Shown: positions 33,268 to 42,318 of the stretch, piece after piece
Numbering within the stretch: the stretch's first letter is position 1
Layout of the letters: each line of letters starts with the position of its first letter
Source: PNAI01 sp035501735
GTDB lineage: Bacteria; Pseudomonadota; Alphaproteobacteria; Rhizobiales; Xanthobacteraceae
Length of the DNA: 64,000 bases
NCBI GenBank assembly: GCA_035501735.1
Contig: DATJVR010000012.1
Location: 1 to 64,000 of the forward strand
Reading direction: 5' to 3'
Program-made: the position numbers and the translations under genes
Notes under the pieces: generated by a model
Databases searched by the model: none
The model's input: the letters and a program-made list of their open reading frames with translations, nothing else
Told to the model about the DNA's origin: nothing

Positions 33268-35175
33268 ATGCTTCGAGGTATCCACAAGGCATCCGCCAAC
33301 TGGCTCGGCCGCATCGTGATGGGCGTCGTTTTAGGCTTGATCGCCATCAGTTTCGGCATCTGGGGCATTGGCGATATTTTCCGCGGATTCGGCCAGTCGA
33401 CGGTCGCCAAGGTCGGTCGCACCGAGATCAGCGTCGACCAGTTCCGGCAGATCTACAACGACCGCCTGCAGGAGCTCGGCCGCCGCGCCGGCCGGCCGAT
33501 CACGCCGGAGCAAGCGCGGTTATTCGGACTTGATCGCCAGATTCTTTATCAAATGATCCGCGACATCGTGCTGGACGAGCGCGTGCACCAGCTGGGTCTT
33601 GGCATGCCGGATTCCGAGATCGCCAGGCGCATCACCGAGGAACAGGCATTTCGCGGGTTTGGCGGCCAGTTCGACCGCGAACGCTTTCTGGCGATCATCC
33701 GGCAGCTCGGCTATACCGAGCAGCGTTTCATTGCCGAACGGCGCCGTGAACTCTTACGCCAGCAGCTCATGGACGCGGTGAACGGCGACCTGACCACGCC
33801 AAAGTCCTTTGTCGAGGCGTTCAATCGCTATCAGAACGAGCAGCGCACCATTGAATACGTCCTGCTCGACAAATCCTCGATCGGCGAAATCCCCAAACCC
33901 GCGCCTGAAGTCCTCACCAAGTATTATGAGGACCGCAAGGTCCTGTTCCGTGCGCCCGAGTACCGCAAAATTTCGCTTCTGGTGCTGACCCCTGCCGAGA
34001 TCCTGCCGTCCATCGAAGTGTCGGACGCGGATATCAAGGCGGCCTACGACAGACAGCAGTCGCGTTATGTCGTACCGGAACGCCGCCATGTTCAGCAGAT
34101 CATGTTTGAGCACACCGAGGATGCGCGCGCGGCGTATGAACGCTTGACCAAAGGTCTTTCATTCGCGGCGCTCGCCGCCGAGCCCGAGATCAAGCCCCGC
34201 TACACCGACCTCGGTACGGTGGCAAAAAGCGCGATTATCGACCCTGTGATCGGCAACGCCGCCTTTGCGCTCAAGAACGGCGGCCTCGCGGAACCGACCG
34301 AAGGGCGCTTCGGCACCGCGCTGATTTTCGTCGACAAGATCGTGCCCGGACAGACGCAGCCGCTTGAGAAGGTCTCCACCGACATCAAAAAGGAAATCGG
34401 GCTCGAGCGTGCGACGCGCGAGGTGCAAACCATGCGCGACAAGATCGAGGACGAACGCCTCGACGGCAAATCGCTCGAGCAAGCCGCGCAGAAACTCGGG
34501 CTGAAGCTGCGAACCATCGAAGCTGTCGATCGCTCCGGGCGCGGTCCCGACGGCAAGCCCATTGCCGATCTGCCCGAAGGCGCCGATGTCCTGACCGCGG
34601 CATTCAACACCGACATCGGAGGCGAGAACGACGCGCTGCAAGCCCAAGGCGGCGGCTATGTCTGGTACGATGTCGTGTCGATCACGCAATCGCGCGAGCG
34701 CCCTTACGACGAAGTCAAGGATCAGGTCGAGTCGCGCTGGCGCGATGACCAGATCACCGACCGCCTGAAAGCAAAGACCACCGAGCTTCTCGGCAAGCTC
34801 AAATCAGGTGCGACCTTCGCGGATTTCGCCAAAGCAGACAAGCTCAAGGTGCAAACCGCGAGCGGTCTCAAGCGTGGTACCGCAACGACGGGCTTCCCCC
34901 TGCGCGCGCTGAACGAGATATTCCGCACCGCCAAGGACAGTCCGGGTGTTGCCGATGGCGAAAAGGAGACCGATCGCATCGTATTCCGCGTCACCGATAT
35001 TTCGGTGCCTGCTGCCGATCCCAATACGCCTGAAAGCAAGCGCCTCGCCGAGACCGTGCAGCGATCGCTGGCGGACGACTTGATGGGCCAATATCTCATC
35101 AGCCTGCAAAACGACATCGGCATAACCATCAATCAGAACGCGCTCAATCAGGTCACTGGCGCGAGCACCAACTGA
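33268..35175 (+). CDS. ppiD: PpiD-like periplasmic folding factor (SurA N-domain, parvulin-type)
   Basis: A 635-residue protein with one N-terminal membrane anchor (about 12-34, IVMGVVLGLIAISFGIWGIG), a SurA_N-3-type chaperone region (40-170), a parvulin-like PPIase domain (about 265-360, RHVQQIMF..AALAAEPEIKPRYTDLG), and a second weakly parvulin-like part (420-610). The first PPIase core looks incomplete, as in E. coli PpiD which has little isomerase activity. It would assist folding of secreted proteins at the Sec exit site. It starts the plus-strand run and ends 5 bases before trpE, the usual rhizobial order tpiA / ppiD-trpE. Confidence 0.93.
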   Translation: MLRGIHKASANWLGRIVMGVVLGLIAISFGIWGIGDIFRGFGQSTVAKVGRTEISVDQFRQIYNDRLQELGRRAGRPITPEQARLFGLDRQILYQMIRDIVLDERVHQLGLGMPDSEIARRITEEQAFRGFGGQFDRERFLAIIRQLGYTEQRFIAERRRELLRQQLMDAVNGDLTTPKSFVEAFNRYQNEQRTIEYVLLDKSSIGEIPKPAPEVLTKYYEDRKVLFRAPEYRKISLLVLTPAEILPSIEVSDADIKAAYDRQQSRYVVPERRHVQQIMFEHTEDARAAYERLTKGLSFAALAAEPEIKPRYTDLGTVAKSAIIDPVIGNAAFALKNGGLAEPTEGRFGTALIFVDKIVPGQTQPLEKVSTDIKKEIGLERATREVQTMRDKIEDERLDGKSLEQAAQKLGLKLRTIEAVDRSGRGPDGKPIADLPEGADVLTAAFNTDIGGENDALQAQGGGYVWYDVVSITQSRERPYDEVKDQVESRWRDDQITDRLKAKTTELLGKLKSGATFADFAKADKLKVQTASGLKRGTATTGFPLRALNEIFRTAKDSPGVADGEKETDRIVFRVTDISVPAADPNTPESKRLAETVQRSLADDLMGQYLISLQNDIGITINQNALNQVTGASTN

Positions 35176-35180
35176 CCGCC

Positions 35181-36698
35181 ATGCAGATCGAGCCGTCGGT
35201 CGACGCCTTTGCCAAACGCTACGCGCGCGGCGAGGCGCAAGTGGTCTGGACCACGCTGGTCTCCGATCTCGAAACGCCGGTCTCGGCCTTTCTGAAGATC
35301 GCCGGCAAACAGCCCATGAGTTTTCTGCTGGAATCGGTCGAAGGCGGCGCGGTGCGGGGCCGCTATTCGGTGATCGGTCTGAAGCCGGACATCATCTGGC
35401 GTGCGCAAGGCGCCCATGCCGAAATCAACCGTTCGGCGCAGAGCAAATCCGGCGCCTTCGTGCGCTGCAACGAGCCGCCTCTTGCCGCGCTGCGTGCGCT
35501 CATCGCCGAAAGCCGCATCGTGCTGCCTGACAATTTGCCGCCCATGGCCGCGGGCGTTTTCGGCTATCTCGGCTACGACATGGTGCGGCAGATGGAGGAA
35601 CTGCCGGAGCCCAATCGCGATCCCATCAACATTCCCGATGCGGTGATGACGCGGCCCACGCTGGTCATCGTATTCGATGCGGTCAAGGACACGATCACCG
35701 TGATCACGCCGGTGCGGCCGCAGCCGCGCGTCAGCGCCAAGACCGCTCTCGCGCGCGCCCGCGAGCAGCTTTCGGCGATTGTCGACGCGCTCGATCGTCC
35801 GCTCGACAAATCCGAGGCCACGCGTGACCCGGGTCCGCTTGCCGTGGCAACGCGTTCGAACACGTCTTCTGCGCAATACAAGGCGATGGTGCTGAAGGCC
35901 AAGGAATACATCCTCGCTGGCGATATTTTCCAGGTCGTGCTCTCGCAGCGCTTCGAGGCCCCGTTCAAGCTGCCGCCGTTCTCGCTCTATCGCGCGCTCC
36001 GCCGTGTCAATCCTTCGCCCTATCTTTACTTCCTCGACTTCGGCGATTTCGCCGTCACCGGCTCAAGCCCGGAAATCCTGGTCAAGCTCAAGGCTGGCGT
36101 GGTCACCATCCGTCCCATCGCCGGCACGCGGCCGCGCGGGCTGACGCCGCATGAGGACAAGAACTTCGAGGAAGAACTGCTCGCCGACCCCAAGGAGCGC
36201 GCCGAGCATCTCATGCTGCTCGATCTCGGGAGAAACGACGTCGGGCGCGTCGCCAAGATCGGCAGCGTGAAAGTCACTGACCAGTTTTTCGTCGAGCGCT
36301 ATAGCCACGTCATGCACATCGTCTCCAATGTCGAAGGCGAGCTGGCGCCCGGACACGACGCGCTCGATGCGCTCGCCGCCGGGTTCCCCGCCGGTACCGT
36401 TTCCGGCGCGCCCAAAGTGCGTGCCATGCAGATCATCGACGAATTGGAGAAGGAAAAGCGCGGGCTCTATGCCGGCTGCGTCGGTTATTTCTCCGCCGCC
36501 GGCGAGATGGACAGCTGCATCGTGCTGCGCACCGCACTGATCAAGGACGGCAAGATGTATGTCCAGGCTGGCGCTGGCATCGTCGCTGATTCAAACCCCG
36601 AATTCGAGCAGACCGAATGCGTCAACAAGGCCAAGGCGCTGTTCCGCGCCGCCGAAGAGGCGCGCCGCTTCGCCAGTGCGGCCAAGCGCGGGCAATAG
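35181..36698 (+). CDS. trpE: Anthranilate synthase component I
   Basis: A 505-residue TrpE that makes anthranilate from chorismate with ammonia from TrpG. The tryptophan feedback site is seen as FLLESVEGG near residue 50 (LLES motif). The catalytic chorismate-binding domain holds DIFQVVLSQRF, SPEILVKL, PIAGTRPRG, LDLGRNDVGRV and FPAGTVSGAPKVRAM. It is not fused with TrpG, unlike the TrpE(G) of Rhizobium and some Bradyrhizobium. No leader peptide or attenuator can fit in the 5-base gap after ppiD, so control by attenuation in front of trpE is unlikely. Confidence 0.96.
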   Translation: MQIEPSVDAFAKRYARGEAQVVWTTLVSDLETPVSAFLKIAGKQPMSFLLESVEGGAVRGRYSVIGLKPDIIWRAQGAHAEINRSAQSKSGAFVRCNEPPLAALRALIAESRIVLPDNLPPMAAGVFGYLGYDMVRQMEELPEPNRDPINIPDAVMTRPTLVIVFDAVKDTITVITPVRPQPRVSAKTALARAREQLSAIVDALDRPLDKSEATRDPGPLAVATRSNTSSAQYKAMVLKAKEYILAGDIFQVVLSQRFEAPFKLPPFSLYRALRRVNPSPYLYFLDFGDFAVTGSSPEILVKLKAGVVTIRPIAGTRPRGLTPHEDKNFEEELLADPKERAEHLMLLDLGRNDVGRVAKIGSVKVTDQFFVERYSHVMHIVSNVEGELAPGHDALDALAAGFPAGTVSGAPKVRAMQIIDELEKEKRGLYAGCVGYFSAAGEMDSCIVLRTALIKDGKMYVQAGAGIVADSNPEFEQTECVNKAKALFRAAEEARRFASAAKRGQ

Positions 36699-36753
36699 CC
36701 CGCCTGCCGCGCGGCTGGTATCATGCAAGCTGCAGTCGGTAAGGAAACCTGCG

Positions 36754-37227
36754 ATGAACCACGGCCATGATCACTCCGCGAAATGGAAGCATGATGGCGT
36801 CCGCGTGATCCCCGGCCATTCGCTCGACCCGAACACCGCGCAGACGCCCGGCATGAACCGCAAGGCCGCCATCAACTTCGCCCGCGTCGGCGCGCAAAAG
36901 ATCTGGGCTGGCACCGTGAACATCCAGCCCAACGCCAAGACCGGCGCGCACCATCACGGCGCACTTGAGAGCGTCATCTACGTGGTGCGCGGCAAGGCAC
37001 GCATGCGCTGGGGCGAGAAGCTCGAGTTCACCGCCGAGGCCGGCCCTGGCGATTTCATCTACGTGCCGCCGTTCGTCCCTCACCAGGAAATCAACGCCAG
37101 CCCCAATGAACCGCTCGAATGTGTGCTGGTGCGCAGCGACAACGAGGCCGTGGTGGTGAACCTCGATATCGATGCGGTTGAAAAGCCCGAAAACGTTCCC
37201 TGGATCGACCCGATCCATAAGGGCTAA
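36754..37227 (+). CDS. Cupin-domain protein in the trp run
   Basis: A 157-residue single cupin. Motif 1 is GAHHHGALESVIYVVRGKARM (His-His-His cluster, Glu, and G) and motif 2 is GDFIYVPPFVPHQEIN (metal His), the complete metal-binding set, so it probably binds a divalent metal. It lies between trpE and trpG on the same strand, 55 bases after trpE and 59 before trpG. A role in chorismate or tryptophan metabolism is suggested by place only; cupins range from isomerases to dioxygenases. ATG at 36754 follows AAGGA; frames further upstream are shadows of trpE. Confidence 0.85.
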   Translation: MNHGHDHSAKWKHDGVRVIPGHSLDPNTAQTPGMNRKAAINFARVGAQKIWAGTVNIQPNAKTGAHHHGALESVIYVVRGKARMRWGEKLEFTAEAGPGDFIYVPPFVPHQEINASPNEPLECVLVRSDNEAVVVNLDIDAVEKPENVPWIDPIHKG

Positions 37228-37286
37228 ATACCGCTCAAGCGCTTTCGGACCCTCGCTTAAGCCCCGAAACGTGCTAGAGAAACTCC

Positions 37287-37913
37287 ATGATCCTGCTGAT
37301 CGACAATTACGACAGTTTCGCCTTCAACCTCGTCCACTATTTGGGGGGATTGGGAGCGGACGTCGTCGTGCATCGAAACAACAAGATCACCGTGGGCGAG
37401 GTGCTCGCCGCCAATCCGCAGGCTATCGTGCTCTCGCCCGGCCCCTGCACGCCCAATGAGGCCGGAATCTGCCTCGACCTGATTGCGCACGCCGCGTCTA
37501 CGATACCAATGCTAGGGGTGTGCCTCGGCCATCAGGCCATCGGCCAGGCCTTTGGCGGCGCGGTGGTGCGCGCGCCTGCGCCCGTGCACGGTAAGCTTTC
37601 GCTCATTCGCCACCAGGGCACCGGCGTCTTTCGCGGCATCAATGGTCCGTTCCAATCCACGCGCTATCATTCCCTCGTGGTCGAGCGTGACAGCATGCCG
37701 GATGCCTTGACCGTGACCGCGGAAACCGACGACCGTCTTGTGATGGGTCTCGCCCACAAATATCTGCCGGTGCACGGCGTGCAATTCCATCCCGAGAGCA
37801 TCGCATCGGAGCACGGCCATTTGATCCTGAAGAATTTCCTCGATCTCGCCGCGAATTGGAATGCCGCGCATGGTCGCGAGCAGCCCGCACTGCGTCGGCG
37901 GCGCGCGCTTTGA
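37287..37913 (+). CDS. trpG: Anthranilate synthase component II (glutamine amidotransferase)
   Basis: A 208-residue class I glutamine amidotransferase giving ammonia to TrpE. DNYDSFAFNLVHYL at the start, nucleophile cysteine in GVCLGHQAIGQAFGG (about residue 78), catalytic His/Glu in GVQFHPESIASEHG. The last 15 residues (NAAHGREQPALRRRRAL) are basic. It may also serve aminodeoxychorismate synthase (PabA) as in some bacteria; the trp context favours TrpG. The 7-base gap to trpD suggests coupling. Confidence 0.95.
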   Translation: MILLIDNYDSFAFNLVHYLGGLGADVVVHRNNKITVGEVLAANPQAIVLSPGPCTPNEAGICLDLIAHAASTIPMLGVCLGHQAIGQAFGGAVVRAPAPVHGKLSLIRHQGTGVFRGINGPFQSTRYHSLVVERDSMPDALTVTAETDDRLVMGLAHKYLPVHGVQFHPESIASEHGHLILKNFLDLAANWNAAHGREQPALRRRRAL

Positions 37914-37920
37914 GGCCTCC

Positions 37921-38937
37921 GTGAGCGACGAAATCAGGACACTCCTGGCCAAGCTAGCAACCGGTTCGACTTTGACGCGCGAAGAGTCCGCGCTCGCCTT
38001 CAACCGCATGATGTCGGGCGAGGCCACGCCCTCGCAGATGGGAGCGCTTCTGATGGCGCTCCGCGTGCGCGGCGAGACCGTCGACGAGATCACCGGCGCG
38101 GTCACCACCATGCGCGCCAAGATGCTCAAAGTGGCGGCGCCCGAGAACGCCATCGACATCGTGGGCACCGGCGGCGATGCCTCCGGCTCGTTCAATATCT
38201 CAACCTGTGCCGCCTTCATCGTAGCCGGCGCCGGCGTGCCGGTCGCCAAGCACGGCAACCGCGCACTGTCCTCGCGCTCGGGCGCCGCCGACGTGCTCAG
38301 CGCACTCGGCGTCAAGATCGAGCTCACCCCCGAGCAGGTCAGTCATTGCATTGATGAGGCCGGTATCGGTTTCATGTTTGCGCCCGCGCATCATCCGGCA
38401 ATGAAGAATGTCGGCCCGACCCGCGTCGAACTCGGCACCCGCACCATCTTCAATCTGCTTGGGCCGCTGTCCAATCCCGCCGGCGTCAAGCGCCAGATGA
38501 TCGGCGCATTTTCACGGCATTGGATCGAGCCCATGGCGCAGGTTCTGAAAATTCTCGGCTCCGAATGCGTCTGGGTCGCGCACGGCTCGGATGGCCTCGA
38601 CGAGATCACCATTTCCGGACCGACGTCCGTCGCAGCGCTTGAAGGCGGCAAGGTGCGGACCTTCGAAGTCGCCCCCGAGGACATCGGTCTCAAGCGCTCA
38701 CCGCCCGAAACGTTGCGTGGCGGCGACGCGCAAACCAACGCCACCGCGCTGTTGGGCGTGCTCAAGGGCAAGAAGGGACCGTTCCGCGATGTCGCGATTT
38801 TCAATGCCGCCGCAGCCCTCGTGGTTTCCGGTCGCGCCAAGGAGTTGAAGGACGGCGCGGCGATGGCGGCGAAATCGCTCGATTCCGGCGAAGCCGAAGG
38901 CCGGCTCGACCGCCTGATCGTTGTTTCGAATGCTTAG
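37921..38937 (+). CDS. trpD: Anthranilate phosphoribosyltransferase
   Basis: A 338-residue enzyme joining anthranilate and PRPP. The PRPP motif GTGGDASGSFNIST is at about residues 80-93, followed by KHGNRALSSRSGAADVL and FNLLGPLSNPA. The start is GTG at 37921 (GTGAGCGACGAA) after TTTGAGGCC; this gives the usual length, whereas the frame opens further back inside trpG. The stop TAG is directly followed by the ATG of trpC. Confidence 0.96.
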   Translation: MSDEIRTLLAKLATGSTLTREESALAFNRMMSGEATPSQMGALLMALRVRGETVDEITGAVTTMRAKMLKVAAPENAIDIVGTGGDASGSFNISTCAAFIVAGAGVPVAKHGNRALSSRSGAADVLSALGVKIELTPEQVSHCIDEAGIGFMFAPAHHPAMKNVGPTRVELGTRTIFNLLGPLSNPAGVKRQMIGAFSRHWIEPMAQVLKILGSECVWVAHGSDGLDEITISGPTSVAALEGGKVRTFEVAPEDIGLKRSPPETLRGGDAQTNATALLGVLKGKKGPFRDVAIFNAAAALVVSGRAKELKDGAAMAAKSLDSGEAEGRLDRLIVVSNA

Positions 38938-39747
38938 ATGACCGACATACTGAAAAAAATCGAGAACTATAAGCGCGAAGAAATCGCCGCCGCGAAACGC
39001 GCGCGGCCGCGCGCGCAACTGGAGGCGGAGGCAAAGGCTGCCCCTCCCCCGCGCGGCTTCCTGACGGCGATCGAGAAGAAGACTTCCTCCGGACACTATG
39101 CGCTCATTGCCGAAATCAAAAAGGCGAGCCCCTCCGCTGGCCTGATCCGCGCCGACTTTGATCCGCCCGCGCTCGCGCGCGCGTATGAAGCCGGCGGCGC
39201 GACGTGCCTCTCGGTACTCACCGACGCGCCCTCGTTCCAAGGCCAACCGGAATTTCTCGCCGCCGCACGCGCCGCAACCAAGCTTCCCGTCCTGCGCAAG
39301 GATTTCATGTACGAGCCCTATCAAGTGGCGGAAGCACGCGCGATCGGTGCCGACTGCATCCTCATCATCATGGCTGCCGTGGATGATCAGGCTGCAGGCG
39401 AATTGGAGCAGGCTGCGTTTGCCTTCGGCATGGACGTGCTGCTCGAAGTCCATGACGAGAGTGAACTCGCGCGTGCGCTGAAGCTTCGTTCCAGGCTTAT
39501 CGGCATCAATAACCGCGACCTGAAGACGTTCAAGACCACGCTCGCCACCGCCGAAAAATTGGCGCCGAAAATTCCAGCCGACCGCTTGATCGTCGGCGAA
39601 AGCGGCCTGCACACACCCGCCGATCTTGCGCGGCTTGCGAAAGTCGGCATCACCACGTTTTTGGTCGGTGAAAGCCTGATGCGTGCTCCGGACGTTGCCG
39701 TCGCGACACGCGCCTTGCTCACTCGCTCGCCGGCACGCGTGGAGTAA
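38938..39747 (+). CDS. trpC: Indole-3-glycerol phosphate synthase
   Basis: A 269-residue TIM-barrel enzyme that closes the indole ring. IEKYKREEIAAAKR-like start (ENYKREEIAAAK), catalytic lysines in LIAEIKKASPSAG and PVLRKDFMYEPYQV, then IGINNRDLKTF and VGESGLHTPAD. Not fused with trpF. Zero bases between the trpD stop and this ATG indicates coupled translation. trpF, trpB and trpA are not in the window, which is the split arrangement normal for rhizobia. Confidence 0.97.
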   Translation: MTDILKKIENYKREEIAAAKRARPRAQLEAEAKAAPPPRGFLTAIEKKTSSGHYALIAEIKKASPSAGLIRADFDPPALARAYEAGGATCLSVLTDAPSFQGQPEFLAAARAATKLPVLRKDFMYEPYQVAEARAIGADCILIIMAAVDDQAAGELEQAAFAFGMDVLLEVHDESELARALKLRSRLIGINNRDLKTFKTTLATAEKLAPKIPADRLIVGESGLHTPADLARLAKVGITTFLVGESLMRAPDVAVATRALLTRSPARVE

Positions 39748-39750
39748 GTC

Positions 39751-40278
39751 GTGGCCAAAAAAACAAAGGCAAGGGCCGCAAAGAAGCTCAGCCACCTCGC
39801 AAAGAGCGGCGAAGCCCGCATGGTCGATGTGTCCGCAAAGGCCACCACCGATCGCACCGCGGTCGCCGAGGGCCGCGTGGTCATGACACGCTCCACGTTC
39901 GATCTCGTGCGCAAGGGTAACGCCAAGAAGGGCGACGTCCTTGGCGCCGCACGTCTCGCCGGCATCATGGCGGCGAAACGAACGCACGAGCTGATCCCGC
40001 TTTGCCATCCGCTCGCACTCGCCAAAGTTGCCATCGCTATTGTGCCTGACGAAACCCTGCCCGGCTTCGTCGTGCGCTCGACCGTGAAAGTGAAAGGACA
40101 GACCGGCGTTGAGATGGAAGCTCTCACGGCGGTGTCCGTCGCCTGCCTGACAATCTACGACATGGTCAAAGCCGTCGAACGTGGCATGCGCATCGAAGGC
40201 GTTCGTCTGATCGAGAAACTTGGCGGCAAGTCCGGCCACTACCGCGCGCCAACCGCTCAATCCGCCGGTCGAGGATGA
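39751..40278 (+). CDS. moaC: Cyclic pyranopterin monophosphate synthase MoaC
   Basis: A 175-residue molybdenum cofactor enzyme that, with MoaA, makes cyclic pyranopterin monophosphate. Conserved MVDVSAKATTDRTAVAEG, AAKRTHELIPLCHPL (catalytic region), EMEALTAVSVACLTIYDM and the C-terminal GGKSG. The N-terminal 20 residues are an extra Lys/Ala-rich stretch. It begins with GTG at 39751, 3 bases after trpC. The first ATG lies within the conserved domain, so GTG is required. Confidence 0.96.
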   Translation: MAKKTKARAAKKLSHLAKSGEARMVDVSAKATTDRTAVAEGRVVMTRSTFDLVRKGNAKKGDVLGAARLAGIMAAKRTHELIPLCHPLALAKVAIAIVPDETLPGFVVRSTVKVKGQTGVEMEALTAVSVACLTIYDMVKAVERGMRIEGVRLIEKLGGKSGHYRAPTAQSAGRG

Positions 40279-40279
40279 C

Positions 40280-41497
40280 ATGGCGCTGATATCGGTCGCC
40301 GATGCGTTGGCCCATGTGCTCGAGGGCACCACGCCGCTGCCCCCGGAAAATGCCGCCCTCAACGACGCCCACGGCCGCGTCCTCGCCGCCGATGTCGTCG
40401 CGCTTCGCACCCAGCCGCCGGAAGATCTATCCGCCATGGACGGTTATGCGGTGCGCTCGGCCGATGTGGCGAACGTGCCGGTGACGCTCGATGTCGTTGG
40501 CGAGGTTGCGGCCGGGCATCCCTTTCCCGGGATTATCGGCAAAGGCCAGGCCGCCCGCATCTTCACCGGCGGCGTGGTGCCGCCCGGCGCCGACACCATC
40601 GTCATCCAGGAAAACACCAAACGCGAAGCCAGCCATGTCCTAGTGACGACAGGCTCGCCGCCCAAGAAACACATCCGCCGCGCCGGCCTCGATTTTGAAA
40701 AAGACCAGGTGCTGCTGCCGCGCGGCCGCCGCCTCACCGAACGCGACCTTATGCTGGCGGCAGCGATGAATCACCCGGTCGTGCCCGTCCATCGCCGCCC
40801 GCGTGTCGCCATTCTCGCCACCGGCGATGAACTCAAACCGCCCGGTTCCACACCCGGGCCGGGCGAGATCATCTATTCCAACGGCTTTGCCCTGGCCGCC
40901 ATGGTGCGGGCCGAGGGCGCGGAGGTGGTCGATCTCGGTGTTGTGCCCGACCGGATCGCGGACACCACCGCTGCCATCCGGCGCGCACGCAGCGAGCATG
41001 CTGATATTCTGCTCACCAGCGGGGGCGCCTCGGTCGGCGAATATGACCTCGTGCAGAAGGCGCTCACCGCCGAGGGTCTCGCGCTCTCGTTCTGGAAGAT
41101 CGCCATGCGCCCCGGCAAACCGCTGATGAGCGGCAAGCTCGGCGCGATGCATGTGCTCGGCGTGCCGGGCAATCCGGTCTCCGCCTTCGTATGCGCAAAG
41201 ATGTTCCTCGTTCCGCTGATCCGCCGCCTTGCTGGACGGAGCGACATCACGCCCGAGACCGAATCAGCCGTGCTCGGCCGTGACCTGCCGGAAAACGATG
41301 AACGGGCCGATTACCTCCGTTCGAACCTTGTGCGGCCGACCGATGGCCCCCCGGTGGCCACGCCGTTCCCCACCCAGGACTCGTCCATGATCGCCACCCT
41401 GGCCAAGGCCGATTGTCTAGTTATTCGTGGACCTTACGCACCTGCAGCGAAGTCCGGCAGCCGTTGTGTGATCCTTAGGCTTAAGCCCTTCCTCTAG
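40280..41497 (+). CDS. moeA: Molybdopterin molybdenumtransferase MoeA
   Basis: A 405-residue enzyme inserting molybdate into adenylated molybdopterin. Domain order as in MoeA: residues 1-50 plus DLSAMDGYAVRS, the linked beta domain (GEVAAGHPFPG, RIFTGGVVPPGADTIVIQE), the MoaB-like domain with ILATGDEL, IYSNGFALA and LTSGGASVGEYD, and the C-terminal barrel. ATG at 40280 is one base after the moaC stop and follows GTCGAGGA. Frame upstream is open but overlaps moaC. Together with moaC it indicates molybdoenzymes in the cell. Confidence 0.96.
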   Translation: MALISVADALAHVLEGTTPLPPENAALNDAHGRVLAADVVALRTQPPEDLSAMDGYAVRSADVANVPVTLDVVGEVAAGHPFPGIIGKGQAARIFTGGVVPPGADTIVIQENTKREASHVLVTTGSPPKKHIRRAGLDFEKDQVLLPRGRRLTERDLMLAAAMNHPVVPVHRRPRVAILATGDELKPPGSTPGPGEIIYSNGFALAAMVRAEGAEVVDLGVVPDRIADTTAAIRRARSEHADILLTSGGASVGEYDLVQKALTAEGLALSFWKIAMRPGKPLMSGKLGAMHVLGVPGNPVSAFVCAKMFLVPLIRRLAGRSDITPETESAVLGRDLPENDERADYLRSNLVRPTDGPPVATPFPTQDSSMIATLAKADCLVIRGPYAPAAKSGSRCVILRLKPFL

Positions 41498-41530
41498 CAG
41501 CCCCTCGATTTTTTCACCCCAAATTAAAGA

Positions 41531-41558
41531 GTTGCGGAACACATATGGAACATATAGT
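41531..41558 (+). promoter_or_regulatory. Probable lexA promoter
   Basis: GTTGCG (41531-41536) and TATAGT (41553-41558) are separated by 16 bases, a fair sigma-70-like pair, in the AT-rich 117-base gap between moeA and lexA. The SOS operator sits in the spacer, so bound LexA would block RNA polymerase. The start codon of lexA is 57 bases further downstream. Confidence 0.5.
41537..41551. promoter_or_regulatory. LexA operator (alphaproteobacterial SOS box)
   Basis: GAAC-ACATATG-GAAC, which reads GTTC-N7-GTTC on the other strand, is an exact match to the direct-repeat SOS box of alphaproteobacteria. It lies 63 bases before the lexA start, which fits autoregulation. GTTC-ATGCTTT-GTTT at 41563-41577 is a one-mismatch second copy in the opposite orientation and could be a second, weaker site. 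Confidence 0.85.
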
Positions 41559-41614
41559 GTCCGTTCATGCTTTGTTTTCGGCGGCTTGCCGAAACCCGGG
41601 GGGAGAACCAGGCC

Positions 41615-42307
41615 ATGTTGACCCGCAAGCAATTCGAGCTCCTGCGCTTCATCCACGAACGACTGAAGGAGACAGGCATTCCTCCTTCTTTCGACGAGAT
41701 GAAGGACGCCCTCGATTTGCGCTCGAAGTCCGGCATCCACCGCCTGATCACGGCGCTTGAGGAGCGCGGCTTCATCCGCCGCCTGCCGAACCGCGCCCGC
41801 GCCATCGAAGTCATCAAGCTGCCCGAAACGGTCGCGGGCGGCGTGGGCCGCCGCGGATTTACCCCCAATGTCATCGAGGGCAACCTGGGCCGCGTGCGCG
41901 CCGGCGCCGAGGACGAAGGCGGCCGCCCGGTAGCCGTGCCCGTCATGGGCCGTATCGCCGCCGGCACCCCGATCGAGGCGATCCAGACCAAGAGCCACAC
42001 CATCAACGTGCCGCCCGAGATGCTGACCTCGGGCGAGCATTTCGCGCTTGAAGTGCGCGGCGATTCCATGATCGAGGCCGGCATTCTCGAAGGCGACGTG
42101 GCGCTCATCCGCCGCACCGAAGCCGCCGACACCGGCGACATCGTGGTCGCGCTCATCGACGACGAGGAGGCAACACTCAAACGCTTCCGCCGCCGTGGGG
42201 CGTCGATCGCCCTTGAACCGGCCAACACCGCCTACGAGGTCCGCATCCTGCCGCCGACGCGCGTGCGTATCCAGGGCAAGATGGTGGGCCTGTTCCGGCG
42301 TTACTGA
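41615..42307 (+). CDS. lexA: SOS repressor LexA
   Basis: A 230-residue repressor that cleaves itself when RecA is activated by DNA damage. Winged helix-turn-helix residues 1-65 (LTRKQFELLRFIHERL, DLRSKSGIHRLITALEERG). Cleavage site A116-G117 in RIAAGTP; catalytic Ser S151 in RGDSMIEAG and Lys K189 in EATLKRF. The DNA-binding helix differs from E. coli, consistent with the different box. ATG at 41615 fits the family N-terminus MLTRKQ; the frame open from 41567 lies in the operator region. The preceding moeA-lexA order is standard in rhizobia. Confidence 0.97.
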   Translation: MLTRKQFELLRFIHERLKETGIPPSFDEMKDALDLRSKSGIHRLITALEERGFIRRLPNRARAIEVIKLPETVAGGVGRRGFTPNVIEGNLGRVRAGAEDEGGRPVAVPVMGRIAAGTPIEAIQTKSHTINVPPEMLTSGEHFALEVRGDSMIEAGILEGDVALIRRTEAADTGDIVVALIDDEEATLKRFRRRGASIALEPANTAYEVRILPPTRVRIQGKMVGLFRRY

Positions 42308-42318
42308 GCCTTCCCGTC

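Noticed and set aside
35176..35180. trp leader peptide or attenuator upstream of trpE
   Set aside because: Only 5 bases separate ppiD and trpE, so there is no room for one.
38698..40437. 579-codon minus-strand open frame over trpD, trpC and moaC
   Set aside because: Entirely antisense to three clear genes; no domain pattern, and composition typical of shadow frames.
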